Shown: positions 53,124-61,030 of the stretch, in pieces
Layout: each line of letters begins with the position of its first letter
How positions within the stretch are numbered: position 1 is the stretch's first letter
Assembly: GCA_035438985.1 (NCBI GenBank)
Contig: DAORJK010000014.1
Coordinates: forward strand, 26,598 to 90,597
Direction of reading: 5' to 3'
Origin: UBA4408 sp002389785
Lineage (GTDB): Bacteria; Bacteroidota; Bacteroidia; UBA4408
DNA: 64,000 nucleotides
Notes under the pieces: model-generated
The model's input: the letters and a program-made list of their open reading frames with translations, nothing else
Database searches by the model: none
What the model was told of the DNA's origin: nothing
Made by a program: the position numbers and the translations under genes

Positions 53124-56100
53124 TTAAAGCTCTATTTTTTTAGTCTGTTTTTTATTGTTATAAATCAGCTCAACTGTATATATACCTTTCGCCAAATCTA
53201 ACATTTCTAATGTATACTTCCCGCTATTTTGAAGCGTAACTACTTTTGTTTCGGCTACTTTCTCGCCTATAGCTGAGTAAACATTAACCGTAATTTTGGT
53301 TGATTTTTTAAAGTTGTAATTAAGATTCACAACTTGACCATCCTTCACAATAGATATTACATCATTTATAATTGCTTGTGGACCCACTGAAGTTACATCA
53401 TCTACAGTAATTTGAACGCTGCTGGTTTGCGAGCAACCTGCTTCATTTATTGCCGTTAAGCTTACTGTGTAAACTCCTATTGTTGCAAAGGTATGAACAG
53501 GACTCAAACTGCTATCAACAGCTGATCCATCACCAAAATTCCATAAGTATGTTGAAGCTCCGCTGCTATTATTGGTAAAAGTAACAGCTGTACTTCCAGG
53601 GAAACTAACGGTAGTAGCGCTTGGGTTAATAACAGGAACAATGGCCTCTACACCAAAATGTAAAACAAACCTGCTATAGTTGTTTACTGTATCAATTCCA
53701 GATACAAAAGAATATGAACTGTCAATCCCTAAATCAAGAGTAGTATTGGTTAACTTATCTTCAAAAGTTAAGCAACCAACTGTCGATCGAAAATAATCCA
53801 AGCCAATAAAATTAATGGTGTAAGTACCTGGAGTATTCACATTTATTTTTATCGCTAAATCCAAATTTGTTGTTAAATCGCTAACAGAGTTAACACCGTA
53901 CCGGGTGCCATTTACTACACTGCTGATATTTGAAACTGCGGGGTCAAAACTATATAACTTATAGGCATCGTACATTGGATCAAAAGAGGCGGTAGCTCCT
54001 GTCCTAGTTCTAAAAATGGTTTCATCACGATAAGTACCATTTAATCCTGCTAGTTGCAACCGCAATAATCCGGCAACTGCCTTATTTACCGGTGTTTTAT
54101 AAAATGTGGTACTCCCTTCTGCTTTTACTGATTCTTGTGCTGTTAAAACTGGACCACTTGCGTTCGCATGCACTAAAAATGCCTGTGAAGATGCAATTAT
54201 TTCATTACCACCATTTAAACTTACACCATCTACATAACCAACATACTGATTATTTTCACAATCATATATATAAACTGCATCATCCATATTGGTCTTGGTC
54301 CAGGTCCCGGCTGTCCAATCAATATCAGAACAATAAGGGTTATTAATTAAATTCCACCCGTCTTGATTAACATCTATATTATTGGTATAGGTTACATTCA
54401 TTGACTGAGCACCAGTAAGTGGTGGTCCTGTTACATCCAACAATTTATCTGCAACTGTAGTCGCATTATCGGCAATAAACACAAAGTACCCATCCTTAGG
54501 ATCCACTATGTTAGTAATGTCTGTAGCAGGAATATAGGCTGCTACATCGTCTGAATTACCTCCAACCGTTTCATCGTAAGTATAAATATTTACAAATGTT
54601 CCGGTACCAGTTGAAGATCCATTAAAGCCTGAAGTAATGATATCATCGTCCCAGTCAGCCAAAGTTCTTCCTCCTACAGGCATACCAATAGTTGCCCAAC
54701 CTGCCGCTCCTCCTGGTACAAAACGTTGCATGGTTACATCTCCAATTATGCTTCCTCCTGTAATTTCTGCTATGCTGGCTGTGGTACTAGCATCTGACAA
54801 CAGAGTAAAATTAAAGCCTGTGGTAGTAAATGCCCCATTGGTTAAATATAAATTTTCAATTAAATTTAAATCTGCTACCATTGAAACTCCAGCCGCATTA
54901 TTTATCTCCAAATTGTTGTATTTTGAATCAGGTAATAAGGCAGGAACCGTTTGAGCACTTATACCATTAAATTCAACCAAACTTCCGGTTACTGTGTAAT
55001 CACCGGTTCCTGGACTAAACATCCCCGAAATTCCTATACTTCCTGAACTTGCTAAAGTTCTGTTTCCATTTCCACTATTACTCAAATTCGCATAATTTCC
55101 TTCTGTAATATTTTGTGAACCAGCTGAAGTGTAATCTATTGTAGAGGTACTTGTAACACTGATACTGGTAATTGTATTCATGATTGCCGTGCTGGCGGTT
55201 CCTTTGAATCCGGCTGCTTTGCTCGTTTCAAATGTTCCACGAATGACAACCGTACCTGTTCCAGAAACCTGATTCGAAATCATACTTAGTGTACCACTAG
55301 TGTCTATGGTTAATAACCCATCATTGATAATGTCGCCACCTGTTAAACTACCTCCTTTAATGGTTAAACTTGCAGCCGATTCAATATTAATAGATTGAGC
55401 TACTCGAGCTCCACTGTATATAACCGGGTAAAATGTCGCACCGTTTGAAATAGTAACATCGGTTGTAGCCAATGGTACACCCCCGCACCAGTTTAAAGGA
55501 TCACTCCAATCATCACTTACACTTCCTATCCAGGGTCCCGAAATAACAGATACAGTTACAGTCGAGGTTGAGGGGTTACAAGGGTTATTGCTAATTGCCC
55601 ACTGCAAAGTATAGGTTCCTAAACCTCCATCCTGTGTAAAAATTGCCGAAGGATCATTTACGTTGCTGAACTGTGAAATATTGGTACTGGGACCACTCAA
55701 AACACTCCATGTTCCAGTTCCGATTACGGGTGTATTTGCCGACAAACCAGCAGATGATCCCAAACAAACATTTTGATTACTACCGGCATTTGAAACAGTT
55801 GGTTCCTCATTAAAAGTAATTTGTACCTCATCAAAACTATCGGTACAAGGTGCGTTGGATATAGTCCAACGCAAGGTATAAGTAGAACCTGGTATACCGG
55901 TAAAGGTTGAAGTTTCACTTGAAGCATTGCTCAATGATCCACCAACACCACTTTCAATCGTCCACAATCCAGAACCAATGGTTGGTGTATTGGAAGCCAA
56001 TGTAACTGAACTTAATCCACAGGTTGAAATATCGGTTTGATCAGGTCCTGCATCAGCAACCGATGGGCTTTGATTAAAGGTTATATTTACATTATCATTG

Positions 56101-58178
56101 CTGGTGTTGCAAACGGTACCTATTGACCATTGTAAAGTATATGCAACGCCTGCAACGCCTGAAAAATCAGTATTCGGATTGGCAGCATTTACAAAAGAAC
56201 CTCCTACACCACTAATTACAGACCAAGAGCCTATACCTTCTGTTGGGGTATTAGCAGCGAGTGTAACAGTTGTGAGCCCACAAGTTAATGCATTAGTTTG
56301 ATCTGGTCCTGCTGCTGCTACGGTAGGATCTACATTAAACGTTATATCCACATCATCGGTACTAGCTGTGCAAGGAGCGTTTGAAATAGTCCAGCGTAAA
56401 GTATAAGTATTTCCTGCAACTCCATTAAATGTAGCAGTAGGACTATCTGAATTGGTTGGATTTCCGGCTCCTCCTGAGAACGAACCCCCACTTCCACTTA
56501 TTATACTCCAGGCTCCGGTACCAACCGTTGGAGTGTTTGCTGCAAGTGTTACAGACGTTAAACCACAGGTGAGTGCATTGGTTTGATCAGGACCAGCATT
56601 GGCTGTAGTAGGATTTTCATTAAACGTAACTATCATATCATCCTGAGCCGAAGTACACGGAGAATTTGAAACCGTCCATCGCAAAGTATAGGTAGTACCT
56701 GCAACTCCCGAAAATAAAGGATTAATAATTGAAGAATTGGCAGGATTTCCGCTACCTCCTGAAAACGAACCTCCACTTCCACTAACGATGCTCCATTGCC
56801 CACTTCCAACTGTTGGCGTAGTTGCTGCTAAGGTAACTGAAGTTAATCCGCAAGTAGCTGCACCGGATTGGTCTGCACCGGCTGCTGCTGTTGGATTTTG
56901 ATTAAAAGTTACCAACATGTCATCAGTGGAAGAACAATTGCCGTTGGTAATTGTCCAGCGCAAGGTATAGGTTACACCGGCTGTTCCACTAAATGTAGGA
57001 TTGATTATTGAAGAATTATTTGGATTTCCGCTTCCTCCACTAAACGAACCACCGCTTCCACTTATTATGCTCCACTGTCCTGTGCCAAAGGGAGGTGTAT
57101 TGGCTCCCAAGGTAACCGTAGTTAAGCCACAAGTAGCTGAATTAGTTTGATCGGATCCTGCATTAGCACTTACTGTACAAGTGCTTCCCAAAGCAAAATC
57201 TGTAGAGGTTGTCATTGTTGTAAATCCTGTGGTATTGGTATATAAAACTCCTGCAGCTGTTGCAGCGTTTGAAGTTTGTGTTCCTGTCTCCTTTTTAATC
57301 ATAACAACAGGACCTGTACGTACAAAACCGGTTGAATCTAAACTCACCTTGTATGTAAATGCTGAACCCCCTGATTGTGAACCTGTCCAAAATCTGCCAA
57401 TGCCCACATTCGTATTGCTTGGAGCGGCACCGGTTAATGTTGATTCAAATTGCTCAAAGGTAACGGTACTTGTTCCTGTAAGTGCTGTGTATTGAAAAGT
57501 AAGCGGTCGATAATTTCCCCCTTTACCAATTGGATAAACCAAGGTAGTTGCTGAAGGAAAAACACGTTTCAATATTCCACTAACGTAAGCTGTTGATGAT
57601 CCACCGGTAAATGTTCCTCCCGATGCAATAGTAATTGACAACGCATTGGTGGTCACAGCTCCACTCGTTAAGGCTAAGGTTGTTGCTATAAAGTTTTGAT
57701 CAATAGTAATTCCGGCTGCTCTGTTAAAAGTAAGTGTACCGGTTATTGTATTGGGTGTTGAAAGTGTAAAATTACCAGTATTGGTGCCCTTAAATTCATA
57801 ACTTGCTCCACTGTTATATGTTCTGGTACCGGTAAGTTGTATCGAGCCGGTTGCACCACTAGTAGTTAAACCGGCATTGTTGGAAGTAATGATTTTTCCA
57901 CCTGAATTTAGGTTAAATGTACCATTTGAACCATTTGATATGGCAGCAGTTCCAAAATCAACAATGGCACCCGATGTTATGATATAATTTATTGTGTTTG
58001 ATAAGGTCCCACCCGAACTAAAGGTTTGAGTGCTAACACCTCCAAAGGTTATACCACTACCGGTTGTTGAACCTGATTCAGTAATGGTTCCAGCTGAATG
58101 TGTATAATTTCCATCAACCGTTACAACAACAGCGTTTCCGGCAGTACCAGATGAGCTTAAATTAAATGTACCCCCCGC
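53124..58178 (-). CDS. C-terminal part of a frameshifted giant repeat protein (T9SS cargo)
   Basis: This frame is open from 58178 to the stop at 53124 but has no ATG, GTG or TTG before GTG 57656, so it cannot start at a sensible place by itself. It continues the protein encoded at 58162-60210 if one base is removed from the G6 run at 58171-58176. In order it holds beta-helix-like strands (for example IQLTGTRTYNSGASYEFKG), six PKD/K319L-like units of about 89 residues (DQTNxxTCGLTxVTLAANTP...YTLRWTISNxPC), a second GxWxDPxNWCGG domain, a large Ig-rich region, a PKD unit (WNFGDGSAVDS) and a T9SS-like C-terminus (VYSAIGEKVAETK...AKGIYTVELIY). Surface exposure is likely; the ligand is unknown. 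Confidence 0.85.
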   Translation of the reverse strand, partial: AGGTFNLSSSGTAGNAVVVTVDGNYTHSAGTITESGSTTGSGITFGGVSTQTFSSGGTLSNTINYIITSGAIVDFGTAAISNGSNGTFNLNSGGKIITSNNAGLTTSGATGSIQLTGTRTYNSGASYEFKGTNTGNFTLSTPNTITGTLTFNRAAGITIDQNFIATTLALTSGAVTTNALSITIASGGTFTGGSSTAYVSGILKRVFPSATTLVYPIGKGGNYRPLTFQYTALTGTSTVTFEQFESTLTGAAPSNTNVGIGRFWTGSQSGGSAFTYKVSLDSTGFVRTGPVVMIKKETGTQTSNAATAAGVLYTNTTGFTTMTTSTDFALGSTCTVSANAGSDQTNSATCGLTTVTLGANTPPFGTGQWSIISGSGGSFSGGSGNPNNSSIINPTFSGTAGVTYTLRWTITNGNCSSTDDMLVTFNQNPTAAAGADQSGAATCGLTSVTLAATTPTVGSGQWSIVSGSGGSFSGGSGNPANSSIINPLFSGVAGTTYTLRWTVSNSPCTSAQDDMIVTFNENPTTANAGPDQTNALTCGLTSVTLAANTPTVGTGAWSIISGSGGSFSGGAGNPTNSDSPTATFNGVAGNTYTLRWTISNAPCTASTDDVDITFNVDPTVAAAGPDQTNALTCGLTTVTLAANTPTEGIGSWSVISGVGGSFVNAANPNTDFSGVAGVAYTLQWSIGTVCNTSNDNVNITFNQSPSVADAGPDQTDISTCGLSSVTLASNTPTIGSGLWTIESGVGGSLSNASSETSTFTGIPGSTYTLRWTISNAPCTDSFDEVQITFNEEPTVSNAGSNQNVCLGSSAGLSANTPVIGTGTWSVLSGPSTNISQFSNVNDPSAIFTQDGGLGTYTLQWAISNNPCNPSTSTVTVSVISGPWIGSVSDDWSDPLNWCGGVPLATTDVTISNGATFYPVIYSGARVAQSINIESAASLTIKGGSLTGGDIINDGLLTIDTSGTLSMISNQVSGTGTVVIRGTFETSKAAGFKGTASTAIMNTITSISVTSTSTIDYTSAGSQNITEGNYANLSNSGNGNRTLASSGSIGISGMFSPGTGDYTVTGSLVEFNGISAQTVPALLPDSKYNNLEINNAAGVSMVADLNLIENLYLTNGAFTTTGFNFTLLSDASTTASIAEITGGSIIGDVTMQRFVPGGAAGWATIGMPVGGRTLADWDDDIITSGFNGSSTGTGTFVNIYTYDETVGGNSDDVAAYIPATDITNIVDPKDGYFVFIADNATTVADKLLDVTGPPLTGAQSMNVTYTNNIDVNQDGWNLINNPYCSDIDWTAGTWTKTNMDDAVYIYDCENNQYVGYVDGVSLNGGNEIIASSQAFLVHANASGPVLTAQESVKAEGSTTFYKTPVNKAVAGLLRLQLAGLNGTYRDETIFRTRTGATASFDPMYDAYKLYSFDPAVSNISSVVNGTRYGVNSVSDLTTNLDLAIKINVNTPGTYTINFIGLDYFRSTVGCLTFEDKLTNTTLDLGIDSSYSFVSGIDTVNNYSRFVLHFGVEAIVPVINPSATTVSFPGSTAVTFTNNSSGASTYLWNFGDGSAVDSSLSPVHTFATIGVYTVSLTAINEAGCSQTSSVQITVDDVTSVGPQAIINDVISIVKDGQVVNLNYNFKKSTKITVNVYSAIGEKVAETKVVTLQNSGKYTLEMLDLAKGIYTVELIYNNKKQTKKIEL
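55560..57170 (-). repeat. Six PKD/Ig-like coding repeats of about 268 bp
   Basis: Six consecutive units share AGPDQTNxxTCGL, ANTPxxGxGxWSIxSGxGGSFSG and YTLRWTISNxPCT. The first three are close in DNA sequence (recurring phrases such as gaacctccacttccact), while the last three are progressively diverged. This suggests expansion at the N-terminal side of the array. Confidence 0.8.
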
Positions 58179-58181
58179 TTA
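58162..58181 (-). other. Frameshift at a G6 tract splitting the giant repeat gene
   Basis: On the minus strand, AGC followed by six G leads to TAC ATT TAA (stop at 58162-58164). Removing one G makes AGC GGG GGT ACA TTT, which joins directly to the long frame below; that lower frame is otherwise closed by TAA at 58179-58181. The joined protein reads NGNYTVSGGTFNLSSSGTAG, matching the neighbouring NGNYT/DGNYTHSAGT units. The cause is either a homopolymer error in the assembly or a real frameshift. Confidence 0.9.
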
Positions 58182-60210
58182 CTGTATAATTACCGTTAAT
58201 CGTTATTGTTCGAGCTGCACTGCTTGAACCAATAAAAGTTCCGCCTGTTTGCAAAAAATTTCCTCCAATCGTCAAATTGCCAACACCAGTTCCCCCTAAT
58301 GATAAAGACCCTGAATTGGTAGCGGTAACTGTAAAATTACCATTGACTACATTTAATGCACCACCAAGTGACAAAGCACCTGTTTGTGAAGTACAATTCC
58401 AAGTAAAGTTTCCAAAATCTTGTGGAATACCACCGGGTGCCGTGGTAGTACCAAGCCAACCGGTAACATTGCAAGTTGAAGCAACATCCCAAGTTGCAGT
58501 AGGGATTGTTCCGGCATCTAAAGCATGTTGGTAGGTACCATTGGCAGCAATATTTAAATTGCTTGAAGTACTCGTTATTGTAGCGTCGGTACCTCCTGAG
58601 CTTCCATCATTTTTTAATGTTCCCTTAATTGTTGAAACACTATTTGTAAAATCCACATTTGAACCTTCAAGCACGTCTGTAACTGTTAATGTACCTGCTA
58701 TTTCTACAGCATTGCCACTACCACTAAAAACCAAATCCATCGATCGAGTTCCACTACCTGAAGAACCGTTTAAGATCATACTGCTTCCGCTGGTTACATT
58801 CAATGCTGTCCCAGCGTTGCTCAAAGTAAAGGTTCTACCAGCTCCACTAGAAGTAAAAGTTACTGCTGAATTTCCGGTGATAGTTAAACTGCTTAAGGTA
58901 TTTGGATTCGCATTCACCGAAACGGCAATTGTTGCTGGTCCATTAAATGTTACTACATCACCGGTTGCAGGCACTCCACTCGGAGACCAACTTGCAGCAG
59001 TATTCCAATTACCACTAGCTCCACCTGCCCATAACTTAGTATTGGCAGCTGCCGGACATGTACCGGTTAATGCAACAGTTGGATAGGTAGCTACTGATCC
59101 CCCACCCGTAAAAGTAACACTCCCCGATTTAGCACCAGTTGTGGTAGGTGAAAAACGCACATACACCGGTGTGGCGCTTAAAGTTGCTGATGTGTAGGCA
59201 ACGGTAGTACTTGAACCCCAAGTACTATTATCGTTTGAAACTTGAAAATGGGTTGGGGCGGTAACATTAATGGTAGAGGGAAATCCGGTTAGGTTTACTC
59301 CATACAAATTAAAAGAAGACGACAACGAATTAGTACTAATTGGTTGACTTCCGAATGCAAGTGAACTTGGACTAACATTTAAAAAAGGTGTATTGTCAAC
59401 TGTTACAGTAAAATTATCGTATTGTGCATTTTGGGAAGCGCCTGTATTATAGTTCCACAAAAAACCACATTGAGTAAGCGAACTTGCCGTGTAAGTAGTA
59501 TTAACTGTGGTTGATCCCTTTTGGGAAGTAACCCCTGATGAAGGATCCGTCCAGGCTGATGCACCATCATCGCGTAAAAATAACTTCCATTCATTATTTA
59601 CCGGATTATAAGTAACCCTGATACTTACATAGTTTGAAGCATTCGCAAAATCATTCGCACCCGAACTGGTAATGGTGGTGATGTTGGCATTTGCATCCAG
59701 TCCTCCGGTAAAATGCACCAGTCTGTATTCTCTATTACCACTACCACCATATACTACTGCATATCCTGCACCTGCAAGAAAATCAGTATTGTCGGTTGCC
59801 AGCACTATGGCAATACCATAATTTCCTGCGTCAAAACCACTTAAGGTAGAAGTGCGTGTAGTTCGGGCATTAAAGGTCCAGGTGACAATTCCTGTGTTTG
59901 ATGCCAATGTACCATTAAATGGGCTACTGTAGGTAGATAGTGCTCCTCTCACATAGCTTCTTCCTGCTGTACCTCCATTTATGGTTTGTAAAAAAGATGA
60001 ACCGCTTGTAGCTGAACTACCAGTGCCTGTGTTAACAGTTGTGTATGTCATTGAAGGTGTTCCTCCGGGCGATAATGTTGCTCTGTTAAAATTATCTGTG
60101 AAAACTGTGGTTTGTGCTAAAGCGGGCAAAACTAATAATAGATTAATTGCAACAAGTATCGTCAAAAACACGCTTGCTTTAATGAATGTGGTAGAAATGG
60201 TTGAACGCAT
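58162..60210 (-). CDS. N-terminal part of a frameshifted giant repeat protein
   Basis: A 682-residue frame with ATG 60210 and a signal peptide (hydrophobic core VFLTILVAINLLLVLPALAQ). Residues about 35-275 resemble a LamG/concanavalin-like sandwich. Residues 285-385 form an Ig-like domain of the choice-of-anchor type (FLNVSPSSLAFGSQPIS). Residues 395-682 begin with ASGNWNTAASWSPSGVP and turn into beta-helix-like repeats. The frame stops abruptly in the middle of a repeat (GNYTVSGGYI), four codons after a G6 tract. With one base removed, the combined gene 53124-60210 encodes about 2361 residues. The intact protein would be a T9SS-exported surface adhesin-like molecule. Confidence 0.85.
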   Translation of the reverse strand: MRSTISTTFIKASVFLTILVAINLLLVLPALAQTTVFTDNFNRATLSPGGTPSMTYTTVNTGTGSSATSGSSFLQTINGGTAGRSYVRGALSTYSSPFNGTLASNTGIVTWTFNARTTRTSTLSGFDAGNYGIAIVLATDNTDFLAGAGYAVVYGGSGNREYRLVHFTGGLDANANITTITSSGANDFANASNYVSIRVTYNPVNNEWKLFLRDDGASAWTDPSSGVTSQKGSTTVNTTYTASSLTQCGFLWNYNTGASQNAQYDNFTVTVDNTPFLNVSPSSLAFGSQPISTNSLSSSFNLYGVNLTGFPSTINVTAPTHFQVSNDNSTWGSSTTVAYTSATLSATPVYVRFSPTTTGAKSGSVTFTGGGSVATYPTVALTGTCPAAANTKLWAGGASGNWNTAASWSPSGVPATGDVVTFNGPATIAVSVNANPNTLSSLTITGNSAVTFTSSGAGRTFTLSNAGTALNVTSGSSMILNGSSGSGTRSMDLVFSGSGNAVEIAGTLTVTDVLEGSNVDFTNSVSTIKGTLKNDGSSGGTDATITSTSSNLNIAANGTYQHALDAGTIPTATWDVASTCNVTGWLGTTTAPGGIPQDFGNFTWNCTSQTGALSLGGALNVVNGNFTVTATNSGSLSLGGTGVGNLTIGGNFLQTGGTFIGSSSAARTITINGNYTVSGGYI

Positions 60211-60679
60211 GGTAATTGGTTTTAGTAGTTAAATTTATGGTTAGTTTATAATCAAAAAATGCCTCCTTATACAATTGAATGTTACGAATGTGACGAAGGT
60301 AGCACCTAATCTGCACACCAACGCTCAACCTACTTTAACTTTACAACAAACCTTTGTTAATAGCTGAATCTAATCATATACCAGGTTCCTTTCGTATCAT
60401 TCGCGAATTTAAAGATTTTTATCTATATTTTCCAAAATTTTATCTTTAATAATTAAGCTTTCATCTAAAATTTATCTATTTTACTTTTAGTAACTAATTA
60501 TCTGTAAAATGGTAGCAAAGTATGGTTGATTTTGAATGTAATTCGCAAAAAATATAAAATTGGAACCAAGAAACTAATTTGAAAACAATAGAAATGTAAA
60601 TTAATTTAAATGGAAATTTATTTTTCTATAACCTTTTTCTTCCTTTGTATGTATAATATATCAAATAATCAATTTAGTT
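60211..60679. other. AT-rich intergenic region between divergent surface-protein genes
   Basis: This 469-bp stretch separates the giant repeat gene (minus) from the small secreted protein gene (plus). No convincing gene is present; the short plus-strand frame from 60610 overlaps the real start at 60680. A small dyad AACAAA-CC-TTTGTT lies near 60343-60356. TAAATTTA (near 60210, minus) and TTCCTTTG (near 60640, plus) each miss the -7 consensus by one base and may be the promoters. Confidence 0.6.
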
Positions 60680-61012
60680 ATGAAACAGCTACGCACATTT
60701 GCTTATTCGAAAACTTACAAACTTTGTTTAGTAGTCGGGTTTTTATTTATTCAAAATTTACCCTCAAATGCCCAACAAGCTTTTTCAAAAACTAATGCTG
60801 TTGCAGACAAGGAAATTCTCAAAACAGATGAAACAATTATCTCTGTAACACATTATGAAAATAAATTACCAAACACCCCAATCAGTAAACCTGTATTGAT
60901 TACTGCGGAAGACAAAAAACTGTGGACTCGACCGGTGTATTTGAATCCTAACTATCATAAAGTTATGCCTCTGCGTAGTCCAAATGAAGTTGATGTTGAA
61001 GATAAAGATTAA
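60680..61012 (+). CDS. Small secreted protein of unknown function
   Basis: A 110-residue protein with an N-terminal signal peptide (hydrophobic core LCLVVGFLFIQ, cleavage probable after SNAQ at about residue 32). The mature part of about 78 residues has no cysteine, is mostly polar, and ends in an acidic tail (NEVDVEDKD). No family is recognised. It ends 18 bp before the next cargo gene on the same strand, so the two are probably one transcript and may be functionally linked. It has no T9SS sorting domain and may stay periplasmic. Confidence 0.65.
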   Translation: MKQLRTFAYSKTYKLCLVVGFLFIQNLPSNAQQAFSKTNAVADKEILKTDETIISVTHYENKLPNTPISKPVLITAEDKKLWTRPVYLNPNYHKVMPLRSPNEVDVEDKD

Positions 61013-61030
61013 CCGGCTAAAATAATTCCA

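Noticed and set aside
57656..57658. GTG 57656 as the start of an independent gene
   Set aside because: The frame is open another 520 bases upstream and continues the repeat pattern of the preceding fragment, so this GTG is an internal valine.
58162..58181. Programmed ribosomal frameshift at the G6 tract
   Set aside because: The required shift is +1, and no known +1 site, rare-codon pause or downstream structure is seen; an indel explains it more simply.
60610..60795. Plus-strand frame of 61 codons starting in the intergenic region
   Set aside because: It overlaps the better gene at 60680 in another frame and lacks a signal peptide or any recognisable feature.
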